Part shown: piece after piece, positions 7,750-15,550 of the stretch | How the letters are laid out: the number at the start of each line of letters is the position of its first letter | Numbering within the stretch: the first letter of the stretch is position 1 | Assembly: GCA_025360525.1 (NCBI GenBank) | Contig: JANYCA010000148.1 | Location: forward strand, 1 to 35,794 | DNA length: 35,794 nucleotides | Reading direction: 5' to 3' | Origin: Chitinophagaceae bacterium | GTDB lineage: Bacteria; Bacteroidota; Bacteroidia; Chitinophagales; Chitinophagaceae | Notes under the pieces: generated by a model | What the model was told of the DNA's origin: nothing | The model's input: only the letters and a program-made list of their open reading frames with translations | Databases searched by the model: none | Translations under genes and position numbers: made by a program

Positions 7750-8757
7750 TTATATTTCTTTCGCCGGTGCATTTAACGTTTTCCAAAGCAGGTCTTTTAA
7801 ATCCTGCAGGCCCTGGCCGGTGATAGAAGAAATAAAAACATGCGGAATATTGGCGGGTAATTCTTTGGCAATGGCAGTTCTTAATTCATCATCCAGCATA
7901 TCATTTTTACTGACGGCTATCACAAAATCTTTCTGAAGCATCTCGGGGTTGTACTGCTCCAGTTCGTTTACAAGTATTTCAAATTCTTTCTTGTGGTCTG
8001 CACAATCGGCTGGGATTAAAAACAACAGAATAGAGTTGCGTTCTATATGCCTTAAAAAACGATGACCAAGCCCCTTACCCTCTGCAGCACCCTCGATAAT
8101 ACCGGGCAAATCTGCAATACAGAAACTTTTTCCGTCTCTGTATTCTACCATGCCTAACTGAGGTATTAAAGTGGTAAAAGCATAATCTGCAATTTTAGGT
8201 TTAGCAGCAGTAAGTACGGAAAGCAAGGTAGATTTACCAGCGTTGGGGAAACCAACCAAGCCAACATCTGCCAGTACTTTAAGTTCTAAGTATTTCCATC
8301 CTTCTGTGCCGGCTTCGCCCGGTTGGGCATATTCGGGAGCCTGGTTGGTAGCAGTTTTAAAATTACTGTTACCCAATCCACCACGGCCACCTTTTACCCA
8401 TATTACTTCCTGACCATCTTCTAAAATCTCTACTTCTTTTAAACCGGTAATTTCATCCTTAGCAATGGTGCCAAGTGGTACTTCAATGATGATGTCTTCA
8501 CCACTTCTACCGGAAGAATTATTTTTGTTGCCAGATTCCCCATCTTCTGCCAAAACATTTTTGTAATACCTTAAATGGAGCAATGTCCAAAGTTGTGAAC
8601 TTCCTCTTAATATGATATGGGCACCCCTGCCGCCATCTCCTCCATCGGGCCCAGCCATTGCATTGTATTTGGTACGCATAAAATGTTTGCTTCCTGCGCC
8701 TCCATGGCCACTACGGCAAAATATCCGGATATAATCTATAAAGTTTGTTTTTTCCAT
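7750..8757 (-). CDS. obgE: Obg-family GTPase (ObgE/CgtA)
   Basis: Obg is an essential ribosome-associated GTPase involved in 50S maturation and stress signalling. The 335-residue protein has the glycine-rich Obg fold (residues 1-158, with [10 protein letters not shown] near 36-45) and then a G domain. G1 is GFPNAGKS at 169-176, G3 is DLPGI at 216-220, G4 is SKND at 283-286 and G5 is around SSIT at 310-313. G4 has Ser in place of the usual Asn of NKxD, a tolerated variant. There is no long C-terminal extension, as in other Bacteroidota Obg proteins. Confidence 0.96.
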   Translation of the reverse strand: MEKTNFIDYIRIFCRSGHGGAGSKHFMRTKYNAMAGPDGGDGGRGAHIILRGSSQLWTLLHLRYYKNVLAEDGESGNKNNSSGRSGEDIIIEVPLGTIAKDEITGLKEVEILEDGQEVIWVKGGRGGLGNSNFKTATNQAPEYAQPGEAGTEGWKYLELKVLADVGLVGFPNAGKSTLLSVLTAAKPKIADYAFTTLIPQLGMVEYRDGKSFCIADLPGIIEGAAEGKGLGHRFLRHIERNSILLFLIPADCADHKKEFEILVNELEQYNPEMLQKDFVIAVSKNDMLDDELRTAIAKELPANIPHVFISSITGQGLQDLKDLLWKTLNAPAKEI

Positions 8758-9068
8758 TAGCCCGCAAAGGTAAATAGTTTGTCGTTGGGGCGGCGTTGAA
8801 TTCTACAAATGCATTACGGATCAGCTTGTTAGCTATTTTAAATTTATGCAAATTGCCAATAGTCATCGAATAAATTGAAATACAATATTGCGTCAGGGCT
8901 GATGGATTTATTAATACGGGTGTGATTTTATTTAAAAACTGAGTAATTAATTCAAAGCCGATTATTTAAGTAAGAAGGAATAATGTTGGGTTAAAAATAG
9001 CCAGCTTTATATTTTATCAGTGTAATGGCGAGGGCGGAAAATAAGGGTTTAATCCAGTTAATATATTG
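8758..9068. other. 311-bp intergenic region between GT2 gene and obg
   Basis: This AT-rich gap lies downstream of the GT2 gene and upstream of obg, both on the minus strand. I see no convincing ORF, no RNA gene and no T-tailed hairpin. The only recognisable element is the TACCTTTG box next to the obg start. Confidence 0.5.
8765..8772 (-). promoter_or_regulatory. Predicted -7 box of the obg promoter
   Basis: TACCTTTG on the minus strand matches TAnnTTTG exactly and ends 7 nt before the obg ATG at 8757, implying a very short or absent leader. No TTTG at the right -33 distance was found, so support is only the -7 match. Confidence 0.35.
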
Positions 9069-10238
9069 CTATAAAATTATTGAAGTGCCATCTTTATTTT
9101 TATCATCGCTTCCAACTAGGCAACAGGTATTGGCCGAATGAATAAAAAAATTATATTGCCCCTTATACTGTTGTATCTGCTGAATAATATCTTTAAAAGA
9201 TAAAGGCGGATTGCATAGGATAATTGCTTTGCCTGTTGAAGTGACCATTTCTAATGAATCAATTTTTTCAATTTTCCCAAATAATTGTGCCGTTCTTTCA
9301 TGAATTACCTTAAAAGTTTCAGCATCGCTAATTACAAAAGCCTTGGCCGGTATAATTGTTTTTTCATTTTTATTAACCGATTTTTTAAAAGGGTTTTTTA
9401 TTCGGATCGCAATACTTTTTATTGCAATTACCGCCTGTATTACTAAAGCATATGCATTGCAGATAAATACCCCATTGTGTTTTTTCACAAACAAAACCAT
9501 TGCGCCGTAAAATGTGTGGAGGTACTGAAGCGTTTCTTTTTTGGTACTTTCTCCTTTAAAGTGCAGGATGGTGCTTTCAGCAAAATAATAATTTAGATAG
9601 CCTGCTTTTTGTATGCGATAGCTTAGGTCAATATCTTCTGCATACATAAAGAATGTTTCATCAAATCCCCCAAATTTGTCAAGCACTTTTTTATCAACCA
9701 TCATAAATGCCCCCGATAAAACTGCTACTTCGTGGTTTTTATTTTCGGGTAAATGCCCCAGGTAATAGTTGGCAAAAAATTTAGAGGTAGGAAATAAAGC
9801 AGTTAAACCCGAAAGTTTGCAGAAAGACGTAAATAGCGAAGGAAAGCCTCTTTTGCTTTCTTTTAAAAACCGGCCACTGCCGTCTATCATTCTAATTCCC
9901 ACTGCTCCGGCTTTATCTTTTGACCGAAAGAAACCCAGGCATTGATCTAAACAATCTTCCGGCAAAATGGTATCGGGATTTAAAAATAAAATAGTTGATC
10001 CGCTAGCTGCAGTAAGCCCGATATTATTGGCTTTGGCGAAACCGAAATTTTGCTGCAACCAGATAAATTGTACATCCTTAAAACGGTTATTGAAAAAAAG
10101 TTTGCTGCCATCTGTAGAGTTATTATCAACAACAATAATCTCCGTCCGAATGTTTTTACATGCAGCAATTACCGAAATAATACATTGCTCTAAAAAACAT
10201 TGAACATTATAATTTACTATGATGATGGACAGCTGCAA
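9069..10238 (-). CDS. Family 2 glycosyltransferase with C-terminal extension
   Basis: The N-terminal 230 residues are a GT2 (GT-A fold) domain. It starts LSIIIVNYN, has the nucleotide-sugar motif DNNSTDGS at 38-45, the metal-binding NPDT at 87-90 and the late MYAEDIDLSYR motif, which resembles rhamnosyl- and related transferases. A hydrophobic stretch near residues 261-280 may touch the membrane. The last 100 residues are an extension ending in a GSDDKNKDG motif that I associate with Bacteroidota GT2 proteins; its function is unknown. The start is TTG at 10238: a TAA lies directly upstream in frame and no ATG is available before the motif. It follows the CMD-like gene by 32 nt, probably as an operon. 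Confidence 0.87.
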   Translation of the reverse strand: MQLSIIIVNYNVQCFLEQCIISVIAACKNIRTEIIVVDNNSTDGSKLFFNNRFKDVQFIWLQQNFGFAKANNIGLTAASGSTILFLNPDTILPEDCLDQCLGFFRSKDKAGAVGIRMIDGSGRFLKESKRGFPSLFTSFCKLSGLTALFPTSKFFANYYLGHLPENKNHEVAVLSGAFMMVDKKVLDKFGGFDETFFMYAEDIDLSYRIQKAGYLNYYFAESTILHFKGESTKKETLQYLHTFYGAMVLFVKKHNGVFICNAYALVIQAVIAIKSIAIRIKNPFKKSVNKNEKTIIPAKAFVISDAETFKVIHERTAQLFGKIEKIDSLEMVTSTGKAIILCNPPLSFKDIIQQIQQYKGQYNFFIHSANTCCLVGSDDKNKDGTSIIL

Positions 10239-10270
10239 TTAAAATCATTTAGTGATGGTTGATAGATACG

Positions 10271-10615
10271 TTAAATAGACTGCAGCGCTTCCCAATATTC
10301 TGCAGCCCTCCTTGTATGAGGCACAACTATGGTACCCCCCACCATATTGGCTACTGCAAATACTTCGTACAATTGCTCGGTGGGTACACCTGCTTCATGT
10401 GCCTTGCCTAAGTGATATTTAATGTAATCGTCACAACGCAGTACCATACTGGCAACCAGGCCAAGCAGTTCTTTTGTTGTTACATCCAATGCACCTGCTA
10501 CATAGGTATTGGTATCCAGGTTCCACAAACGTTTTATCACCAGGTTGTCTTTACCTAAAATTACCTCATTCATTTTGGTGCGGTATTCGTTGAATTCATT
10601 TACAAGTTGCGACAT
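10271..10615 (-). CDS. Carboxymuconolactone decarboxylase/AhpD-fold protein
   Basis: The 114-residue all-helical protein matches the CMD/AhpD family over its length, with Glu49, then RCDDYIKYHLGKAHEAG (Cys61, His68) and a C-terminal helix after VVPHTRRAAEY. AhpD-type members use a CxxC redox pair. Here the second position is Tyr64, so only one cysteine remains and peroxidase or disulfide chemistry of the AhpD kind is doubtful. It may be a non-redox hydrolase or decarboxylase-like member. It is probably co-transcribed with the downstream GT2 gene, although no functional link is evident. Confidence 0.87.
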   Translation of the reverse strand: MSQLVNEFNEYRTKMNEVILGKDNLVIKRLWNLDTNTYVAGALDVTTKELLGLVASMVLRCDDYIKYHLGKAHEAGVPTEQLYEVFAVANMVGGTIVVPHTRRAAEYWEALQSI

Positions 10616-10820
10616 AAAATGTTTTTTTAAAGATAAAGATAGTATTCTGCCTAAACCTAAAAAGTCAAAATATACTGCTCACCTCAAGAATGTTTTTGGG
10701 CTTTTCCTATTCTATAATCTACCCCATTAAAGAGACCATTTTTTGAAAAAGGTTGAATTCTAAAACGTTTATAGTTGATCTCGTTTCTTTTAATGAACTT
10801 GCAGATAAAATATAATTACC

Positions 10821-11726
10821 ATGTTTTTAATCATATTCGGACTGCTGATTTTGATAGTAATTACAGTAGTTGCAAAAAATAATTTCGCAGTAGCAAAATA
10901 TGCCGGTACGGGCCGATTGATCGGTATATTTTTTATTTTAGCCGGCATCTCAACAGCTTGTATCAAACAGATAGATGCCGGAGAAGTAGGAGTAAAAGTG
11001 TTATTTGGTAGCGTACAAAATGAAGTGCTCCCGAGTGGGCTACATTTTATCAATCCATTGCTGGATGTAAAAAAGCTAGACATAAAGACACAGAATTATA
11101 CCATGAGCGGTGTAAATGATGAGGGCAATAAATCAGGAGATGATGCCATCCGGGTATTAACAAGCGATGGGCTTGAAGTAACCATTGATCTAACTGTATT
11201 GTACAGGTTGGTAGCCGCAGATGCACCCCGGTTACTTAGAGAAACGGGGGATGATTTCAGGGATAAAATTGTACGTCCTATTACCCGCACTAAAATACGG
11301 GACAACGCTGTTTATTACCAGGCGGTAGATCTATTTGGTAATAAGAGAGACGAATTTCAACAACGTATTTATAAAAGTATTGAAGATGATTTTAAGAAAA
11401 GGGGCTTGATGCTTGAACAGCTGTTGGTAAGAAATATTACCTTACCCAACTCGGTAAAGGCTTCTATCGAATCGAAGATAAACGCCGAACAGGATGCTAA
11501 AAAAATGGAGTTTGTTTTGTTGAAAGAAAAGCAGGAAGCGGAAAGAAAAAGAGTTGAAGCACAAGGTATAGCAGATTACCAACGAATTATTAATACTGGC
11601 CTAACCGACCAACAGTTACAATACGAGCAAATAAAAGCGATGAAAGAACTGGCATTGAGTCAGAATGCCAAAGTAATTGTGATGGGTAAGGGAAATACAC
11701 CGCTGATTATTGATGGAAAACAATAG
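10821..11726 (+). CDS. Prohibitin-like SPFH/Band 7 membrane protein
   Basis: The 301-residue protein has two N-terminal hydrophobic segments (about 2-17 and 33-50) and then a Band 7 domain (about 48-230). The domain starts IDAGEVGVKVLFG and contains LPSGLHFINP, typical of prohibitins. A charged coiled-coil follows (about 215-265, rich in Lys, Glu and Ala), and the C-terminus ends VIVMGKGNTPLIIDGK. Such proteins form large rings at the inner membrane and influence membrane proteases and microdomains. It stands alone here, with no FtsH or NfeD neighbour. The ATG at 10821 directly begins the first hydrophobic segment. Confidence 0.9.
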   Translation: MFLIIFGLLILIVITVVAKNNFAVAKYAGTGRLIGIFFILAGISTACIKQIDAGEVGVKVLFGSVQNEVLPSGLHFINPLLDVKKLDIKTQNYTMSGVNDEGNKSGDDAIRVLTSDGLEVTIDLTVLYRLVAADAPRLLRETGDDFRDKIVRPITRTKIRDNAVYYQAVDLFGNKRDEFQQRIYKSIEDDFKKRGLMLEQLLVRNITLPNSVKASIESKINAEQDAKKMEFVLLKEKQEAERKRVEAQGIADYQRIINTGLTDQQLQYEQIKAMKELALSQNAKVIVMGKGNTPLIIDGKQ

Positions 11727-11752
11727 GTATTTCGTCAATTCTCGTACCTATT
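11722..11752 (+). terminator. Possible weak terminator hairpin after the SPFH gene
   Basis: AATAGGTA (11722-11729) and TACCTATT (11745-11752) form an 8-bp perfect inverted repeat overlapping the stop codon of the SPFH gene. Only a poor T-run follows (TTTCGACATTT), so termination is uncertain. Confidence 0.3.
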
Positions 11753-11892
11753 TCGACATTTGCATTGTAAATCGAGGTTAATAGTACATGATGCAAGATG
11801 ATGTTACATGACCCATGGTTTTAGAACAAAAAAACACGCCATCTCCTTGTTATTGGCAATATTTTGGAGAGAAACATTGAAAACTACAGTAT

Positions 11893-12339
11893 ATGGAATT
11901 GGTAATTGTAAAAACCTTCGACAATTATTTTTCAGCAAATATTATCTTAACAAGGTTACAGGCTTCGGGCATTGTTTGTTTTTTAAGAGATGAAAATACA
12001 GTTACCATCGACCCCATATTAACTAATGCAATTGGTGGTATTAAGCTCGTAGTAAGAAGAGAAGACGAGTCTGCAACGATTAAATTACTAAGAGCTTTTC
12101 AAATTAACTACCTGCTTTCTGCTACTTGTTCCGAATGTGGTAGCAATTGTTTTAGCCATGTAGCAAAGCCGGGTGCTGTTAATTATCTTACAGCAATCAT
12201 TACGTGGATTTTTTCGAGCTATGCCGTAGCGCCTGTTTACGTGTACCAATGTGGTAATTGCAATTATGAGTGTGAAAATTTACCAGATGCAGGGGAAAAA
12301 GTAAATGAGGAGAATATGGAAGACTTAAGAAAAGAATGA
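11893..12339 (+). CDS. DUF2007-like protein with split zinc ribbon
   Basis: In this 148-residue protein, residues 1-72 resemble DUF2007 (putative signal-transducing protein): MELVIVKTF, then ANIILTRLQASGI, and an IGGIKLVV strand. A zinc-ribbon-like part follows, with CSEC at 79-82 and CGNC at 120-123. Between the two cysteine pairs sits a hydrophobic segment (about 97-117) long enough to cross the membrane. The acidic tail is rich in Glu. Function is unknown. The ATG at 11893 gives the normal family start. A hairpin terminator follows at 12349-12368. Confidence 0.78.
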   Translation: MELVIVKTFDNYFSANIILTRLQASGIVCFLRDENTVTIDPILTNAIGGIKLVVRREDESATIKLLRAFQINYLLSATCSECGSNCFSHVAKPGAVNYLTAIITWIFSSYAVAPVYVYQCGNCNYECENLPDAGEKVNEENMEDLRKE

Positions 12340-12348
12340 GCATAAAAA

Positions 12349-12368
12349 AGGCACTAAAAAAAGTGCCT
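12349..12368 (+). terminator. Terminator hairpin after the DUF2007-like gene
   Basis: AGGCAC (12349-12354) and GTGCCT (12363-12368) flank an A-rich 8-nt loop, 10 bp past the stop codon. A run of A precedes the stem, and AATTAATATTTT follows. The stem is short, so efficiency may be moderate. It also lies just past the end of the convergent 82-residue gene. Confidence 0.5.
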
Positions 12369-12399
12369 AATTAATATTTTAATGGAAGAATGTGTGAAA

Positions 12400-12648
12400 T
12401 TAATTTTTGCAATTCAAAAACACAAATGGCTTTAAGACTTGGGTACGAATGGTATTTCTAACTATTAAAACTTTATTTATAACCTTGTATTTATTAAGAT
12501 CTATAACCTCATGAGCTGCCGCAAGGTTTTCCATACGTTCTACACTAAATAGTAACTCATGTAACAACTCTACCTGTTGTTCAATAGCTTGTGGACTCAT
12601 AAGTTCCTGATTGAACATCACAAGCAAATCCCGGTTTAAATTGTTCAT
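12400..12648 (-). CDS. Hypothetical 82-residue protein
   Basis: This is a small, mostly helical protein without a signal peptide or membrane segment. I do not recognise it. The N-terminal half is acidic (MNNLNRDLLVMFNQEL, then EQQVELLHELL) and the C-terminal half is basic. A start codon is well placed and the gene lies 34 bp downstream of a 41-residue lipoprotein gene on the same strand, which supports a small two-gene unit. A chance ORF is possible but unlikely given the clear start and the terminator at its far end. Confidence 0.55.
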   Translation of the reverse strand: MNNLNRDLLVMFNQELMSPQAIEQQVELLHELLFSVERMENLAAAHEVIDLNKYKVINKVLIVRNTIRTQVLKPFVFLNCKN

Positions 12649-12682
12649 TTTTAATAAATGGTTTTTTCAATTTTACATAATC

Positions 12683-12808
12683 CTAATAACCAACTAATCC
12701 CCTTTTATTGGGACAACCACATTGGCCTTTCTTGGAAGAACTGCATCCTGTGGTTACAATTGTTATCAGTAAAAATAGTAGTAAGGATATTTTATAGACT
12801 CGTTGCAT
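12683..12808 (-). CDS. 41-residue small lipoprotein with CGC motif
   Basis: This short gene starts at ATG 12806-12808 and ends at TAG 12683-12685. It encodes MQRVYK, a hydrophobic stretch (residues 8-18), then a lipobox TTGC with Cys22 as the predicted lipidated residue, and a mature part of only 20 residues. The mature part includes SSSKK, QCGCPNK and RGLVGY, so two more cysteines (Cys30, Cys32) are present. The lipoprotein signal is clear although the gene is very short. Function is unknown. The 82-residue gene follows on the same strand. Confidence 0.65.
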   Translation of the reverse strand: MQRVYKISLLLFLLITIVTTGCSSSKKGQCGCPNKRGLVGY

Positions 12809-12886
12809 AACTATGAATTGTCAAAATAAACTAATTTCATTGAATAATATTGCATTTTTGTAAGGATTTTTTTAAAAATTGTACAT

Positions 12887-13969
12887 TTGTTAAAAAAAAA
12901 GACCATTCTAATTGCTCCACTTGACTGGGGATTGGGCCATGTTACACGGTGTATCCCTATTATAACGAAGCTTCAGGAACTTAATTGTAACGTAATTATT
13001 GCTGCAGAGGGACCGGCCCAACTAATTATTTATCAAGCGTTTCCATCTATTATTTGCCTGCCACTGCAAGGCTACCACGTTAAATACAGCAAAAAAAAAA
13101 CGTTATTTGCTGTTAAAATCCTCCTCCAGATTCCTAAAATAATAAGTGTTATTTATAAAGAACACCGTTGGTTAAAAAAAGTTGTTGAAAATTACGCTGT
13201 GGACGCAATCATTTCCGATAACAGGTTTGGACTATACCATCAGTCGGTGCCTTGTGTTTACATTACCCACCAATTGGCAATACAAACTGGTAATTCAATA
13301 GGCGATAAGCTGGCGCAAATGACTCACCTCTATTTTATAAAAAAATACACGAAATGCTGGGTGCCGGATTTTGAAGGCAAAGACAATGTTGCCGGTAAGT
13401 TATCGCATCCTAAGCTTGTGCCTTCAAATACAACTTATATAGGTTGCTTATCCCGGTTTCAAACAATTCCTTCTATAAATAAAACTTATGACCTGGTGAT
13501 TGTTATTTCCGGGCCGGAACCGCAACGAACTATTTTTGAAAATATGTTACTGGATCAGCTTAATATTTTTACTGGTAAAGTATTAATTGTACGGGGCCTC
13601 CCTGGCAGGAAGATGGACATGCCTTCGTTAAATATAAAAAACCACGAGGTACATGCGCATCTTTCAACCCTGGAGCTAAACCAGGTAATTCAACAGGCAC
13701 AAATAGTTATTTGCAGAAGTGGGTATACCACAGTTATGGATTTAATTAAGTTACGACAAAAAGCTATACTGGTGCCAACTCCGGGACAAACGGAACAGGA
13801 ATACCTGGCAAGCTATTTATTTGAAAAGGAAATATATTATTCGGTGCCACAGCATAAATTTGATTTGCAGAAAGCATTGGCGGCAATAGGCAGCTTTCCC
13901 TTTCATTTTCCATTATTTAATATGGAGCAGTATAAAAAGACTATAGAGCATTTTGTAAGTAATTTATAA
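12887..13969 (+). CDS. MurG/UGT-like glycosyltransferase (GT-B fold)
   Basis: The 360-residue protein begins KKTILIAPLDWGLGHVTRC, the glycine-rich N-terminal loop of GT-B enzymes related to MurG and UDP-glycosyltransferases. The C-terminal donor-binding part has ISGPEPQR, then ICRSGYTTVMDLI, and VPTPGQTEQEYLA, which match the Glyco_tran_28 C-terminal pattern. It probably transfers a sugar from a nucleotide donor to a lipid or cell-surface acceptor. It is not MurG itself, because the motifs and context differ. The start is TTG at 12887, the only usable start before the glycine loop. The EamA permease gene follows by 29 nt, suggesting an operon. Confidence 0.83.
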   Translation: MLKKKTILIAPLDWGLGHVTRCIPIITKLQELNCNVIIAAEGPAQLIIYQAFPSIICLPLQGYHVKYSKKKTLFAVKILLQIPKIISVIYKEHRWLKKVVENYAVDAIISDNRFGLYHQSVPCVYITHQLAIQTGNSIGDKLAQMTHLYFIKKYTKCWVPDFEGKDNVAGKLSHPKLVPSNTTYIGCLSRFQTIPSINKTYDLVIVISGPEPQRTIFENMLLDQLNIFTGKVLIVRGLPGRKMDMPSLNIKNHEVHAHLSTLELNQVIQQAQIVICRSGYTTVMDLIKLRQKAILVPTPGQTEQEYLASYLFEKEIYYSVPQHKFDLQKALAAIGSFPFHFPLFNMEQYKKTIEHFVSNL

Positions 13970-13998
13970 ACACATTATTTTTCACACAAAAGTTTAAA

Positions 13999-14908
13999 TT
14001 GAATATAAAGTTACAGGCACACCTTGGTTTATTATGCACCAATCTTTTTTTTGCCATCAATCTTAGTGCTGTAAAATATCTTACTACTAATCATTTTATG
14101 GAGCCCTTTGGAATGAACCTGATTAGGGTGGGTATTAGCACAGTTTTATTTTGGGCAATATATTTAGTTAAGCCGCCGGAAAAAAAAATTCAGGGAGAAG
14201 ATATTCCACGTTTTATTTGCTGTGCACTTACTGGCATTGCTATAAATCAAATGCTGTTTTTAAAGGGACTATCGTTAAGTTATTCCATCCATGCAGCTTT
14301 ACTAATGCTAACAACGCCTATCTTAATTACGTTTATTGCAGCATGGCTGTTAAAAGAAATGATTAATTGGTATAAAATTGTTGGATTAGGTTTGGGTGTT
14401 TGCGGGGCAGTTATTCTAATAACTGCAAGGCAACAAACGGGTAATGGGAGCCAGGTATTTTTAGGAGATATGCTGATTCTTATCAATGCAGTTGCTTACA
14501 CTATTTACTTCGTTATTGTAAAGCCATTAATGCTGAAATATAATCCTGTACAGGTTATCCGCTGGATATTTACCTATGGGTTTTTCATGGTGCTGCCTTT
14601 TGGCTACACTGAATTCGCTGCAATCAATTGGGTAACTTTTGGCGCAATAGAAATCTTGTGTATTAGCCTAATTGTTTTCGGGGGGTACTTTTCTAGCCTA
14701 CCTTTTTAATGCAAATGGCATTAAAATACTCGGCGCATCGGTAGCTGGTACTTACATCTACCTGCAGCCTGTATTTGCTACAGTAATTGCAATGATTTTC
14801 TTGAAAGAAGAACTGGAAGGATATAAGATAATGGCAGCTATTGCTATTTTTTCCGGCGTCTATTTATGTAATCGGAAAACAACCTCGGCTGGTACAAAAC
14901 ACAGTTAG
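13999..14908 (+). pseudogene. EamA/DMT-family permease, frameshifted at a G6 tract
   Basis: Residues 1-230 of the first frame and the last ~75 residues of a second frame together make one normal ten-helix EamA drug/metabolite transporter of about 302 residues. The first frame stops at 14707-14709. The second continues seamlessly after the G-run at 14680-14685: LIVFGG in frame one joins to TFLAYLFNANGIKILGAS in frame two. With five instead of six G the reading frame is intact, so there is one extra G. This may be a real pseudogene, a slippage-prone phase switch or a sequencing error. The start is TTG at 13999; no earlier ATG is available. Confidence 0.82.
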
Positions 14909-14920
14909 GTATAGCCCTCA

Positions 14921-15469
14921 TTAGGTGTTTTTAGGAAAATCAAAAAACAGGAATTCTTTTTTTGACTTTGTGAAATCAGCCCAGTTACTGGTAAGCACTT
15001 TTATCGCAAAAATGCTACAGGTAGGCATGTTGTCGATTTTGGTATTATCTGTCAGCAGGTTGGCAAATTCAGTAATGCCGGGGTTATGAGAAAATATTGC
15101 AACCGTATTGGCCGAATTATCGAGGGATAAAATTACCTCAAAAAATATTGCTGCATCAGCATGATAAAGCTTGCTAATTAAATGGATGGACTCGGATGGA
15201 TGCTGTAATTCAGCGCAAAAGAGCTCCGCTGTTTTTTTTGCCCGTTTTGCAGGACTGGATACAAAGGCATCAATCTTGATGTTTCTTTTTTTAAGCTTTG
15301 CTGCCATTTCCGGGGCATCTTTTTTCCCCCTTTCATTTAACGGCCTTTCAAAATCTGTGAGTGTGGCACTATCCCAACTGCTTTTTGCATGGCGGATGAT
15401 GAGAAGCGTTTTAAACCCGTCCTTGTCTGCAAGCGGGTCTCTATTTAAATCGTCAGTTGCATTTTTCAT
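14921..15469 (-). CDS. SixA-like histidine phosphatase
   Basis: The 182-residue protein belongs to the histidine phosphatase (phosphoglycerate mutase-like) superfamily. The catalytic RHAKSSW motif is at 26-32, with His27 as the phospho-acceptor. The second histidine, His128 (FSHNPG), and the VSSPAKRAKKTA block are present. SixA enzymes dephosphorylate phosphohistidine proteins, but many relatives act on small phosphoesters, so substrate is uncertain. It has an 18-residue N-terminal extension before the usual start of the fold. The first ATG is at 15469 and I see no better start. It lies 81 bp downstream of the purF-like gene on the same strand. Confidence 0.87.
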   Translation of the reverse strand: MKNATDDLNRDPLADKDGFKTLLIIRHAKSSWDSATLTDFERPLNERGKKDAPEMAAKLKKRNIKIDAFVSSPAKRAKKTAELFCAELQHPSESIHLISKLYHADAAIFFEVILSLDNSANTVAIFSHNPGITEFANLLTDNTKIDNMPTCSIFAIKVLTSNWADFTKSKKEFLFFDFPKNT

Positions 15470-15550
15470 ATCTCTAAATTTAGCATAGTAAAAATTTCAT
15501 ACAACGATATCAGACTTACTTTAACTCCTTTCAGCCAACCGGGATGGAGG

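Noticed and set aside
11808..11993. ORF beginning MTHGFRTKK overlapping the start of the DUF2007-like gene
   Set aside because: It has no recognisable features and overlaps the well-supported gene in another frame.
12880..12889. TACATTTG resembling a -7 promoter box at the MurG-like gene
   Set aside because: It overlaps the TTG start codon needed to include the glycine-rich N-terminal loop, so a promoter there would remove the start.
14672..14908. Separate 78-residue ORF beginning MFSGGTFLAY
   Set aside because: It is the C-terminal part of the EamA permease in another frame after the G6 run, not an independent gene.
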